DNA of 64,000 nucleotides, from the NCBI GenBank assembly GCA_036937835.1, contig CM072879.1:18120001-18184000 (forward strand). Direction: 5' to 3'. Origin of the DNA: Pampus argenteus (taxonomy: Eukaryota; Chordata; Actinopteri; Scombriformes; Stromateidae). This document shows, piece after piece, positions 38,316-50,499 of this stretch. Position numbers and translations under genes: made by a program. The notes below the pieces were generated by a model. The model made no database searches. It worked only from the letters and a program-made list of their open reading frames with translations, and had not been told where the DNA came from. Positions within the stretch are counted from its first letter, which is position 1; the number at the start of each line of letters is the position of its first letter.

Positions 38316-38331
38316 TCCACCTGCAGGTGGA
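38316..38331. promoter_or_regulatory. 16-bp perfect palindrome with paired E-boxes
   Basis: TCCACCTGCAGGTGGA is its own reverse complement and contains CACCTG on each strand, the core bound by ZEB/SNAI and some bHLH factors. Seen directly; binding is inference. Confidence 0.4.
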
Positions 38332-38639
38332 GTGAAAAGCCAGCCGTCATAGAGAAGGAGGCATCCTGTATCTTTAGACAATCATAGTGTGCACGCGGCT
38401 TTTTAGATTCAAAATGACTGAAATGGTTATAAGGGGCCAGAGACAACTGTCTCATCTCTGCACAGCTGGCCAATCACGGCGTGAAGTGGGTGAAACTGTC
38501 AGATAATCTGTTTCAGGAAAGTTACAGAAATGGCTCTAACACAGCCACCCACCTGCCTAACTCCGGTACAGTGTCGGGGGCGGAGGTCTCTGAAGCTATC
38601 TGACAGTCCCATCAGGACGTCTGATGGAGCAAACCGACC
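38332..38639. other. Non-coding, no gene seen
   Basis: Unique sequence with mixed composition; no exon recognised. Confidence 0.4.
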
Positions 38640-38880
38640 CGTTAAGCATCTTCTGACCCGACGCCCCCCGTCGTCATGACGACCAAAAGTGCCGTTTTCC
38701 TGATTTTACACAGCATGGTTAATTAATTATTTAGGGTTTGGGTTGAAATGACTACTTTGTCAAGGTTAGAGGACCAATCAGTCACCGTGGTTACAATAAC
38801 ACACATTGACTGGTTGTAGCTAATTGGAAATGAACTGCACTCTCCTGCGTTGACGTCTAGAGGGTTTTATGTCTTAAATG
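38640..38880. repeat. Possible teleost dispersed repeat
   Basis: The sequence around CGTCATGACGACCAAAAGTG and GGTTTGGGTTGAAATGAC-TACTTTGTCAAGGTTAG resembles an interspersed repeat seen in many percomorph genomes. The match is from memory and no termini were found. Confidence 0.3.
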
Positions 38881-39239
38881 TGCTGAAACGCCTCATTCTC
38901 TCGTCTTTATTGGGGCGACAGTCTCATTATTTGCAGCCGTTCCCCGTTTAACTCGACACTTCCTCCTTCTGTTTCATATTAAAACACCTTCAGCCGTTCG
39001 GGGGAGGCGATGTACTTCTTCTTCTACTGTGAAACACAAACAGGAAGTGTTGAGTTTCATTTAACGCCATGAAACAAACAACATAATGAAAGCAATCTGA
39101 ATTTAACAGTGAGGTAGAAACAGACGGGCGAGTGCAGCAGGAAACACGGTGCGTTGATGGAAATGAGTTCAGCTGGCAGTGCATGAATATGAGAAGGAGA
39201 TTTTCCTCCTTTTCTCCTCAGTGTTGGTTTCAAACTGGC
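38881..39239. other. Non-coding, no gene seen
   Basis: Unique sequence. The minus frame at 38990-39184 has no domain or splice support. Confidence 0.4.
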
Positions 39240-39640
39240 TTTTATTTCGTCATACAGACATCCTCGCTGCCTATTATTTGAGCCCCTTGTGAATAGCAGC
39301 TTTTATTTGAGAATATGGTACTGTGAAAAAAAAAAAGAAGAAGAAGAAGAAAAGGCTCATTTGAGGAGGACAAAGCGCAGACAATTACATAGTGTAAATG
39401 CCAAGTGAAAATGAGGTCAGAGAGAGGAAGAGGTAGGCAGGAGAGCCAAAAAAGACAAAAGGGGACAAGATGGCCCAATCCCATAAAGACAAAACACACA
39501 AATGTGATCCCTGTAACAACCTACAACCTATTAACACGCCTAAATACCGCCTACATGGAGGTATACCAGTACATGTTCAGAGAAGCATTATCTAGCATGC
39601 ACGTATTTCTGTCCAGCATCTCTTTTTTTTTTTTTATCAT
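39240..39640. promoter_or_regulatory. Candidate conserved non-coding element
   Basis: Unique sequence either side of an AAG-rich run at 39328-39352. Words include GCCTATTATTTGAGC, CTTTTATTTGAG, ACCTATTAACACGCC and GCATTATCTAGCATGC. The frames through it on both strands have no recognisable domain. Confidence 0.27.
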
Positions 39641-41258
39641 GCTTTTGTGCACCGTTACGCCTACATCCCGCCTCTTTCTAATGAGCTCTGAATCAGATAA
39701 ACGCCTCAAACATAAATGTGTACATAAAGAAGGACGGTTCACCCTGAAGGCGAAGCTACATGGCAGACAGCGTGAGCGGGCTTCTTTTTCCCGCCACCTT
39801 GCTAATCCGCTCTCAGACACCTGAGTATGAAAAGTTAACTCAGGTAAGATGTTCACGAACACAAACTATGAGCTATTCTTGCTGCGTATAACAACACCTG
39901 GAGAATTTTAACTTCAGCGTCTTCATTCAGGTTGGACGAGGATGCAGTAAAACGAGCAGAAACAATAAATTTAGCGTTGAGTAAAAGCATCAGAGGCAGC
40001 TCGTCTGAAAAGCTCTCTTGGGTTTAGTCGTTTCTCCCTTGTTTGTTTCCTCCTTTGACTGTAATTGGCCTTTTATTGCGCGAGCTGAACTAAAATCAAA
40101 GTGACACCGACGCCGTTTTTGCAGGACGATTGGACCTGTGGCTGCAGACCTCGACTAACCTTTGCTTCTCTTCACGCCGCTGCTGTCAGGTAAAAGGCTG
40201 CAGTTTATATTTACCAGACTGGAAGAAAAAGATTATTTATGTTTTTATTACTTACTAATCCCATCAATGGACTTTAAACCGCTGCTAAATTCAATAACAG
40301 CAACATGCAATTTCAGTGTAGATGGAAAATAATAATAATAATAATCAAAGCTGCTGTTTGATTAAGAAAGAGCAGCAGCTGTTGATGTTTCTCCTCAAAT
40401 TAAATGTCCAACACTTGATTAGTAAGTGAAACCAACACAAAGTGACTGAAAGCACAAAATAATGTGTCAGTCAAGAGTCCGAATTTAAAAACTTTATTAT
40501 TTATTTTTTTTCACTTAGAAATGATACCTATTCACTTTCTGTATGATTGGCAGTAGAAAATTAAAACTAATTACTATGCTTTATATAGTACTTAGCAGGT
40601 AATTCAAGTCAAAGTGAGCTGAAATGTAAATATGACTTCGTGAAAATTAACCTGGTTTTATTTCTAACTCTATTGTGACAGAATAAAAGCGGAAAAAGCA
40701 GTGAAACTACTTTTACTACTCCGGTCATTATGATCCCATCATTTACTTTTACACACCAAAGATATGAATTTGCTGTAAAACACCGTTAACAGTGAACGTA
40801 GTTGATAATACGGTGAAAGCAGAATGGCACATGGTATTTCTGTAGATGTTATGCACCGTTTTCCAGGCAGAGAAATGGGAGAAAAGTGCTTCAATTTGTG
40901 ATGAATATAAAAACATCTGCTGCTGTAATAAAAGTGGCTCTAATGTATCTCTGCAAACTCTGCAGTCGCACCAAATGTTTAAACAGCGGCGCCAAGAAAC
41001 TATATAATTATTATTATTATAGGTTGTTTTTACACATTTTGTTGTAAAAACCAGCGTCAAGCGTGTGGTTACCTTTAGGTGACAAAGACATTGAAGTAAA
41101 GGTAGGAAAGATTGTGGCTATAACTATATAAGGAATGGTAATTTTGCTTTAATGGACACTGTATTGTGACAACAGATATTGTAAATACCTTAATGACCTA
41201 CTCGCTCTACATTATTACACTTTATTACGCGGCTACTTGCAAAAGAAAATTGATAATT
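39641..41258. other. Non-coding, AT-rich, no gene seen
   Basis: About 1.6 kb of AT-rich unique sequence with an AATAATAATAAT run at about 40329-40344. No exon or repeat was recognised with confidence. Confidence 0.45.
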
Positions 41259-41260
41259 TA

Positions 41261-41703
41261 CCGTATTTTCCGGACTATAAGTCGCTACTTTTTTTCCCAT
41301 ACTTTGAACCATGCAGCTTATACAGAGATGCAGCTCTTCTATTAATTTTTCTTCAGCCCACAGATGGTTTTTAATATTATTACACCCTCATCCCCTCAAA
41401 ATGGAAAACTCAGGAAGAAATTCCTATGATGCAGCTTTTAAGTTGAATGCCATCGATCTGATGAATAAAACCATCAATGACTTTTCTGTTTTGTTTATCA
41501 GCACATTTATGTTCGGAAACAATCAGTTCAGGTTTATGAATAAACACTTATGGTACAAAACCTGTCTAAATAACTTATTTCTCAGCCTGGATTTTGGCGG
41601 CTTATAGTCCGGTGCGGCTTATATGCGACTAAATACCTATTTCATTCAAATTTTAGTGGGTGTGGCTTATATTTAGGTGCGCTCTATAGTCCAGAAAATA
41701 CGG
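41261..41703 (+). mobile_element. Pogo-like non-autonomous DNA transposon with transposase remnant
   Basis: The left terminus CCGTATTTTCCGGACTATAA and the right terminus ending CTATAGTCCAGAAAATACGG are inverted repeats, flanked by TA on both sides (41259-41260, 41704-41705). Subterminal CTTATAGTCCGG copies add internal repeats. A plus-strand frame at about 41401-41460 reads MENSGRNSYDAAFKLNAIDL, matching the start of the Brinker/CENP-B-type helix-turn-helix of pogo-group transposases, but the catalytic DDE region is absent. It is 443 bases long, so it moved only with help from an autonomous relative. A hAT assignment was considered, but no 8-bp target duplication is present. Confidence 0.78.
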
Positions 41704-41705
41704 TA

Positions 41706-43139
41706 ACACAAAATATAGATTTTAAAACGATTTTTATCAATTTTCAATATCACTAACAGCAACGTTCAGATTATAAATTTGATCATGTTTGAGCAGAAAA
41801 CAATGTGTATTAATCATATTATGCTTGCAGTGATTTATATTATCATTTTTATGACAGAATTATCATTATAAGATTACATTACACTAATTAATAATAATGA
41901 TTAAACAGTCTCTATAGAAAAAGATTATTAGTGTGCATGTTAATGTGCTCATTAACTGTGTGAGGCTGTTTGTCAATATGTCAATAATAACAAAGTATGA
42001 TTTATCTAAATAACTTGTTTACTTGTGTCATCAGTGCTGCATTTATTTTAATTTTTTTTAATTTTTAGAAATTCAATCAACTATGTTGTCATGGTAATAA
42101 AACGTTAAATGTTGTCATAGTGATTCAAATACAGTCACAGCAGTTCATGAGCATTTCAGTGATTATTCATGATAAAAAAATGAAAACTATAAACAGGACA
42201 GAAGTGACAATCATGATGGTTTATAGTTCCTTTAATTAACTTTAGAGCTGCACATCTGCATCAAGCTCGTTTGGAGGCGTTAATTTAAAGTTTTAATTCA
42301 CTTTATTTGCTCGTGTGAGGACAAGCAGCTTTTTAAACTCTGGTGTCACAGGAGAAGGAGGATCTTCATGCAGCGAACATAAATAATTGGACACAATTCC
42401 AGTAATTAAAATGGATGTAATAAGATCAAATAGTTAAAAGTTTTAATTGGTTCACCAGACGAGATAAGTGAACTTTTTCTCTTCTTTTATTTAATTTAAA
42501 AATTTTTTTTTTTTTTCAGTAAACAGAAACATGGAGCTCTGCTGTAAAACAGAGACATTAATCTTCATCTCTACTTGTATGTTGCTTAGATATTTTTAGA
42601 TTTTATAACTCTTATAACTTGGTATATTTATCTGTATGTCAGTCTGTCTTGGCTTCAAACATCCACCCACACACATCAATTACGCTCGCTTTCATCCTCA
42701 GGTGGAGATCATTGTTATTGCTCAATAACTTTGATAAGAAAACACATATTGAAGTTGCTGCCGTCGACATTTTTTTGTTTGTTATTCAATCACTGTGACA
42801 TGGAGGTTATATTACTTTGATAAGTTATCATAATGCCGTACTGTATTGAATTAAACTCCACTGGCAAGTTAATGTGAATGAGAAGTTATGATGGTGTGGC
42901 TGAAAACAGAAATATGTGATGAAAGCGTACTGATGAATGCAAAAAGCAGCAACACACTGTGTGAAAAGCTACGATTACCTACAGATATATTCATAGTTAC
43001 AGGTTAGTGAATACGATCGGACAAAGACAGAAGCTGAGACAACGATATGAAAAGATAATGAAGGATTGTTTTTTAGGGTGTAGATGAAAATATGCATAAC
43101 ATATATGTAACAACAATACATCAAGATAAAAAAGAGGAT
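41706..43139. other. Non-coding, AT-rich, no gene seen
   Basis: AT-rich sequence with T runs near 42045-42060 and 42508-42517. No gene or mobile element was recognised. Confidence 0.45.
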
Positions 43140-43930
43140 TAAAACTCAAGTGGAAGCGAACAAATTCTCCAAACTGCAAAAGAGGGCTGAATATTTCATT
43201 ATTTCAGCGAACCCTCTGGTGTTTGTCAAGCGTGTATACATTTGGGAAAAGAGCCAACAGCTTTCATATGTCAGAGGCACAAGATGCATGAAAATCACAG
43301 CAGCAATAACATGAACTAAACTGTTAAAATGACGAGAGAGAGAAAACACAAGAAAATCCCACAGCGCCAAAGAAAGAAGGAAAGATCATAGGACATATTT
43401 AACTGTGTTAACTGTGAGGAGTAGGAGCGATTAGAGGATTATACCTTCCTGGATGTTAGTGATAGATCAAAGATGGGTATACACAAAGGGAAGCCGCTCA
43501 GAAATGAGGAATGCTTATTATTCCCCATTGATGCACATATATTCATTTCATGGGATTTATGGGGTTTCTATAGCCAACGGGTCAGGAAACGGACAAGGTT
43601 TGAGCTAAATGTAGATGTACAGCATTTAGAGTCAACACACCAGGACTATGTGATAAAAATAAATAATTTCTATAATTTCATCATCTGCTGTAAAGTCAAC
43701 CGCTGTTAAATATCAAATTCTGCAGAATTTCGGTGGCTGGTTTTGGCATCTAACCGAAGTTTCTCCTGGTTGGAAAAAAACCCCACAACCGAGCCAATTA
43801 GAGCCGGGAGAGTTTTCCTAAAAAAACACATTACTGCTGTTTGGAAGGTATTTACTGAATCCTCTTCTAAAACCAACTGGATGAAAAAAATAAACATATC
43901 AATCACCAGAAAAGAAGAAAACAACAACTT
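43140..43930. promoter_or_regulatory. Candidate conserved non-coding block
   Basis: About 790 repeat-free bases with many homeodomain, POU and SOX-like words: GAATATTTCATTATTTCAGC, GATGCATGAAAATCAC, GCAGCAATAACATG, CCCCATTGATGCAC and GCCAATTAGAGCC. A 16-bp perfect palindrome sits at 43715. Frames on both strands here give no recognisable protein. A candidate distal regulatory region, unproven. Confidence 0.33.
43715..43730. promoter_or_regulatory. 16-bp perfect palindrome
   Basis: AAATTCTGCAGAATTT is its own reverse complement, with an AATTC half-site on each strand around CTGCAG. It is inside the candidate non-coding block and may be a dimeric factor site; chance is possible in AT-rich DNA. 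Confidence 0.4.
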
Positions 43931-44274
43931 GTGATTCGTTTTTGTACAAAATAGGCAATCTTTGTTTGGATAAATACTATTTTCTCATCTAATAGTTAGA
44001 ATAAGAGCCTCTGAGGATCATGGAAACACCTTTAAATCAATAAAACATAAGAACGTGTTGGAAAACAGCCTTGATTTTTCAAAATGTCACCAGATATTTT
44101 GAAGAAAATTGGATGTTTAGATCTGTGACTCGAATGCAATGTTGACTGAGAGAAATAACAACTCTTAAGTCTGCAGATTTCTTTAACCAGACGTGAAAGT
44201 CAGAATGAAAATGGAAATTCAGACCAGATTTCTTTGAGGGGTTGAATGTGTATTAAAAAAAAAAACGACATTTA
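43931..44274. other. Non-coding, no gene seen
   Basis: AT-rich unique sequence ending in an A run near 44256-44265. Confidence 0.45.
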
Positions 44275-44287
44275 GAATATTTCAATT

Positions 44288-44340
44288 TGACACAGTGGTG
44301 TGACCATAACATCATGAAGTCCTGGGTTTGAATATCTCAT
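44288..44340 (+). mobile_element. Degenerate tRNA-derived SINE-like fragment
   Basis: GACACAGTGGTGTGACC resembles a tRNA A-box region, and GAAGTCCTGGGTTTGAATAT about 20 bases later resembles the B-box region (GGGTTCGAATC) of common fish SINE-type repeats. There is no intact cloverleaf and no tail, so this is a remnant at most. Confidence 0.33.
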
Positions 44341-46589
44341 CCTTCAATGAGGAGCTGACAGAATATAATAATAAGACACTGTGTGGAATGAGATGAGGTT
44401 TTTCTGACCCTAAAGTGACTCAAAGGAGGTAAAAGGGAAAAACTAAAAGTGAAAAAATTAACCCGATTCAAGGTGGACGTTGAACCTTCAGAATTACGAG
44501 TAAAAAGAAGAGCAGAAACGCTCCAGGAACGACGAAGTACACACGGCAGGTCGGTCTCCACTGCCTACGTTTAGTTATCCATCCGTCTCATTTCAAAATC
44601 CAATTTCCTGTTATTTACTGTCGCATCAATGCCACTCACACCATCAACGTCCGTACCGTAAACTCTTAATAAATCCATCCCACTTTAATAACGTGACTGG
44701 GTCAAAGCGGAAAGATATGAAAAAAAAAAGAAATGAATGAAGTTACACCTTTGCAGAAACTGACACAGAAAGCATTTGTTCGTCGGTGGAGGCGTTCGTG
44801 GTACCTTGTAAATTTGAATATTTGTGCTCATAGAGGAAGTTTCACCCCAAACTGAGTCAATTAACCAACAAACACCTTTAATTAAAACGGAGATGTTGCA
44901 CAGTTTGACTCTTACAGACGTTTCAGGGAAGATCAAGACATCCAGGTGATAACATGAATCAGGTTTGATCATATGTCAGGTCTACAGGGGCTGTTTTAAT
45001 AGACTTCACCCTTCAAATGTTTCCTGTTGAAGCTCCTTCAGGTGACGTGTCTTTGATTCTACACACAGTTTGTTCGGGTATGTTGAGTCCGTCTGCCTCA
45101 CGCAACATTACGAAAGATCCTTTAGTTTCATCAGTCGCAATATAATTAAAACTATGATGAATAAAAATGAAGTGCTAATGACAAGCTAAAGTTTAAGCCT
45201 TAAACAAGAGATCAAAACAGGGTTAAAACGTGATTTAAAAACACAGAGAAAGACGACTCCAATGGGAGGGTTTGCATTTGTTTTGATATAAATTAATGTT
45301 ATTGATTGCTTGATTTAGACTTAATTCATAACAGTCTTTATAATCTGTCTGTTCAACAAGAACAACGAGTAAATTTTAGGCGCAAATTCGTCCGTAAATC
45401 GATGTAATGATGCGTTTGTGGAAATTAAAAAATGTTTGAAAGTTTTCAACTTCTTGAGTAAAAAGAAAAACATACATTACAAAATCCATCATAAACGTAA
45501 AGAGACGAAAGGAAAACGGACAGACAGTGATGCTAGCTAGCTTACAGCTAACGTACGGTTGCTATGTTGGCAGGATGGAAAAAATAAATAAACACAAATA
45601 TGCATGAAAATTAGATTTGTGTTCTGTCTGAATGAAGAAAGAGATATTTTTTCCCCTTAAATCATGTTATTTAAGTAATAAAACGCATTAATCCTTCCTT
45701 ATCTAATGTTAGCTAACTTTAGCTACTGTAGATACAATGAGTTCAATGCCTTTCATCACTTCTTGTGCTTTGTTTCAGTCTCTAATAAGATATTTACCCA
45801 CTTTATGCTGAACTGACTTCTTCTTTCCTGTTTCAGTATCTCAACATTTGTATGTCAAAAGCTGTTTAGCTGAGTTGAGACACACCAGTCGAGGAAAATG
45901 GAAAATCAGCTAGAAAATTGGTACTTTAGCAATAACACTGTCTGCAATATCCCTATATGCACCTGCAATCGTGCGACTGACGAGACGGGATCAATCAATA
46001 ATTCAGCTTGTAAAAGATCTATCGTTTTAACATATTTATTTAGTTGGATGAAGATAAGAAACAACCTTTACTAAACGCGGTGATACACGCCGAGTGGTCG
46101 ACAAACACACGATAACTGTCGAACTGTAGAACCGTTTATTTTTCTTCTTCTGATATAATCTTGCTACAGAGTTTCCACAAGGTAGCAGCTTCTTAGGAAA
46201 TATTTTCTTTCTTGAACCGAACTCAGAAAGGACGTTTAAACCTCCTGCAGATAGAGACCAGAGCCTCCTTTCATCTGGAGAACAGATAGAGAGAAAGGAA
46301 CGGGTGATGAGAACTAAGAGACGAAGAAAGCTCGGGAATCTCGTTCTGTTAACGTGAGAGACGAGTTGTGGCGGGTGGGATGAAAGATAACGAGTGCTAG
46401 TTTGTGTATTTGAAAGAGCGGGGGAGAGAGAGAGAGGTATGAAAGACGGAATAATGAGGAGGGAGACGGAAAGAGGAGGCTCGAGAGAGACGAGCAGAGG
46501 AGATGCAGGAGAAGCATCTTTAATGCAGATTGCGATGCAGATGCTCGGCTTTGAGGTGTGAACCGGTAGGATGATACGGACTGGTCACA
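44341..46589. other. Non-coding, no gene seen
   Basis: About 2.2 kb of AT-rich unique sequence with a purine-rich stretch at about 46280-46520. Several short frames, none with domains. Confidence 0.45.
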
Positions 46590-46810
46590 CAGCACAGCCT
46601 CCTTTGGCCTGGAGTGCCCTCAAATAACAAGTGTAATGCAACCACAAATATAACACAGCCAGGTCAAGCCATATCTGAAGCATTGATAAAGAGGATAAAG
46701 CCTGTGCTCACTCTGATGATCCTCACAGATCACTGTGCACAACCTGCTCAGCATCACAGACACAGACGGCAAACAGACACAGTCACTGGTGGACATAACG
46801 TTTCCCTCAA
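46590..46810. promoter_or_regulatory. Candidate conserved non-coding element
   Basis: Repeat-free block with AAGTGTAATGCAACCAC, GAAGCATTGATAAAG and GATCACTGTGCAC words. Frames on both strands are open for about 68 codons without a domain. Confidence 0.25.
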
Positions 46811-48829
46811 GTGTTGGTAGAAAGAACAAACAGATCCTACGAGATGCTACGCTAACCTGCTAAACATCAGGATGGTAATGTTGTCGATGTGATGTGATGC
46901 TAAAAGCCGACGCTAAGCTGCTGCTATAAACTCACAGTCGTGTTAATGTTAAATAAGGAACGTTAAGCCTGCGATCGACACACAGAGTGAAATCGATTGA
47001 TGTGGTAAATCACATCCCAAAAAACAAACAAACAAACAAACAAACAAACAAACAAAACAAAGATTTATAACCAAATATATTTGACGATAATATAAATATA
47101 TTAAACAAGGAACAACGCCAGCTTCTATTTCCAGAGGAAAGTGCTCCGTTTATTTCTGTCTGTTTACGTGGAAAATCACATAATAAACGCCAAATATATT
47201 CACCTGAAGAAATATGTTGCTACCTGAACTGTATGAGTCAATATTTACTTCAGCAATCATTTTGTTACTTCTGATAATTAATCAATCAGAATCTCGATTA
47301 AAACATGAAAAGGCTCAGATATGTGTATTTGTATTATTTATTAAGTATATTTGCTTTATCTTCTTCCTCTATTGTATTTCTTTGAGTTTGAGGTTTTGTT
47401 TTAACTGAGTTTCTTCTACAGAGAATAACTTCGAGCTTCAAAGGATCCAGCAGTAATGAGTGAAGGGTCAAAGCTTGTCTAGAAGTATAAAATATTAAAA
47501 ATATAAACACAAATAGTCTCAAAACACACAGAGGGAGAGCGATTGTTTCTGGCAGTAGATAAGAAAATATGTTGGATGTGGTTTAGATAAGTTTTGAGCC
47601 TGTTGCAGATGGGAATGAGTCAGCTTTTCTGTCTGAAATAGAAAAGTCAGCGAGTCCAGAACCCGGCAGGACAGAAGAGCTCGAGAAACCCACACCAACA
47701 TTTTCTGAACATGATCAGGATCATGTGTGAAGCTGCTGCTGCTGCTGCTGCACCAGATGTTTAAAATTAATGCCGTTACGTAACTTAAAAGTTTCAACAT
47801 GGACATGTCTGAAATCACAACGCAATAATAATGTTCGACTACGTGTTTCAGTTTATTGCCAAATATCTGCGAGCACCTGCGTGCTGCTAAATTGTTCTCA
47901 AATCTTCTTTAGGATCAATAAATAAAGTCTTTATTGATCAGTGGTCATGATCACGTGGAATTAAATATGATTTGGGAACAATTGTGCAGCTTTACTCTCT
48001 TTTTCTTTTAGCCAATTATTTTTTTAAAGAAAGAAAAGTTCAGTTTTTCACTTTTAACGAGAACATGTTCTTGTTTTAATGAGATCCGTTTCATGTTATT
48101 TGAAGATATTTTTCATGTCATGACATACTTTTCTTGTTATTACTAAATTACTGTGAAATGGCAGGTTTTTACAACAACAACACATCACTTCGGTTTGTTG
48201 CATAAAAAAAATAAAAAAACAAAAAACATGAAATAATTTGTGTTTAGAACGACACACTGACTTAACATGACAAACAATTAGGAACAAAGGACTGAATGTG
48301 ACGCTAACGCAGAAGTCTGAAACAACCAAATCTATAATGAATTCAGGGAAAAGGTTTTATCGCGGAGGTTATTAGTATTATTATTATTATTATTATTATT
48401 ATTGTTCCTCTGAGGACAGATTTCTGTACATTTATTGTAGTTGGTGAACAAAGTGTCTGATTGTGATTGTAATTACTCAATTAGCTCTGCAGCAGCAGCA
48501 ATTACAGCGAGTGTGTCGTTCTGCTTGAATACACAAAGATGCTGAATGCACAGAGCGATAATAAAAAGACAATATACATGACTGTTTCGCTACTTCAGAT
48601 TCACAATTGTGATTCAAATATCATTCATATATATATATCTGACATACAGCGATAACCTCAGTGGTTTAGTATTATTAGTGTTATAACATGTATGTTTAGA
48701 CTCAGCTGATGACGAATATATATTAATATCAGAAACTGATATCACAAGAATAAGTAGGACAGCCCTGCTCACACATTAACCAGAGAAGAGAAGAGTTGAT
48801 ATAATGTAAAGATGGTAGTAATTATCTTC
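46811..48829. other. Non-coding with minor simple repeats
   Basis: AT-rich sequence holding (AAAC)n at about 47020-47061, a (CTG)6-type run at about 47731-47750 and a (TTA)n run at about 48371-48404. No gene seen. Confidence 0.5.
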
Positions 48830-49047
48830 TTTTTCTTTTTCCTCTTTTATTCCTTCACGCCTCTTTGTTTTTTCATTCCTGCGATGAAACAAACAGCTTG
48901 TGGCGAAAACGAAAAGTGCAATTTGAGCCAATAGATTGGAGGCTCGAAACCACGACAACGAAAAAGGCCTCGGCTCCGGATCCGGGGTGCATTTATTAAT
49001 TGAAAACTTTTTCAATTATCTGTAAAGCGCTCGCTTTATAGTCTGGC

Positions 49048-49109
<62 letters not shown>

Positions 49110-49132
49110 GAGAGAGAGACACAGAGAGAGAG

Positions 49133-49213
<81 letters not shown>

Positions 49214-49440
49214 AATATGGCCAAAGGCTTTTTACTTTTAAAGCAATCCAACTGGCTTCATCATTCTTCAGTGACACATGATGAATCAAAAGCAGGAAAT
49301 AATTGAATCCAATCTAAATATCAAACTGACCCTCATCTTGAAATATGTGTTACCTTTGTTGCAGTAATTGCATTTAATTAAAACAGATTAACTGCTGCTC
49401 CATGTGCTCCATTTAAATCTGGAATCTACCAGAGGAGTCG
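48830..49440. promoter_or_regulatory. Candidate conserved block split by GA array
   Basis: Left part includes TTTATTAATTGAAAAC and TTTTTCAATTATC. Right part, after the GA tract, includes ACATGATGAATC and GCAGTAATTGCATTTAATTA, a dense homeodomain/POU-like cluster. If the two sides are one element, the GA array (49052-49212) has expanded inside it. Motif-based inference. Confidence 0.33.
49052..49212. repeat. Interrupted (GA)n microsatellite
   Basis: About 160 bases of GA units with three GACACAGA-type interruptions, which record point mutation followed by duplication. The Leu-Ser minus frames are artefacts. Confidence 0.97.
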
Positions 49441-49489
49441 ATTGATCGATCACGACGTGTGTTTTCACTGCGTTTCAAACATGACAACA

Positions 49490-49527
<38 letters not shown>

Positions 49528-50499
49528 AACCAATATGAGTAAATGAATCAACAACAGCAACAGGGTCACGAGTAAACAACAGGAGTCACAATCAATCTGT
49601 CTGGTATACCGTGCGTTGTGGGGAAGATGTATGAAACAGACAGAAACGCTTTAATAAATCCTTCACAACCTGCCTGCCTCAGTGCCTGTGTGAGATTCTG
49701 TAAATCCCTCCTGAGCTTTGACCTTCTTCAGGTCATCAGCTTCATCAAAAACAGACTTTGCTTTCTCTCAGTTGAAATGTGAAAGATGTGATGCTAATTC
49801 AACCCGAGTCGGTGCTCGTTTTTATTATAAAAAATAAAATAAAAATCTCAGTTTGTGGACACCGGATCTCACCGTCAGTCAAGTCGGGGTGCAAAGTTAG
49901 TATCACAGGACCTGTCTCTATTTTACTGCGTCCGTGACGAAGCGGTACTCTGACTGTTAAAGCTGCAGCCTGCGGTTGGATTATGATGCCTGATAAACCA
50001 GGTAGTTGCACGGTAGGTGAGTTTATAGTGTTTCTATTGTAGAGTGAACATAAATCATCATGTTTTATTGACCTAAAAGATAAATCAATAAACCCAAAAA
50101 CATAGAAAGAGCAGCGTTTGCATGAAATATGACTCATTATTATTGTGAATATTGCCAAATATTCTTTTTAAATTATATCTATCATTGCAATTAGTTACTT
50201 AATATATATAATAATAATTTTTTATAATGTAAGTAAACATTCAACATTGGTAACTGGTAAACGGTATTTTTAAATGTGTTGGTTTTTATTTTGTTTCTCG
50301 TTAATGTTTTCTGATTTATTTGATATTTGTTGTAGATTGAACTCGTTTCATATTTCAAACTGTGACATGTTTTGTCGGGTTTCCAACAACAATTATTATT
50401 ATGTATCAGTAACAGAAATTGAGTCATAAAGCACCAACGGCATCAGCGGCGTTGATAAATAACTTGTGTAGATATGTCATAATATATTCTATTCTTGTA
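49441..50499. other. Non-coding with one CA array
   Basis: (CA)n at about 49493-49526. The rest is AT-rich unique sequence including a TAATATATATAAT stretch near 50200. No gene. Confidence 0.5.

Noticed and set aside
41261..41703. hAT (Tip100-like) assignment
   Set aside because: Flanks show a TA duplication rather than 8 bp, and the internal protein remnant is pogo-group helix-turn-helix.
47731..47750. (CTG)n disease-type triplet expansion
   Set aside because: Only about six units, within normal background.
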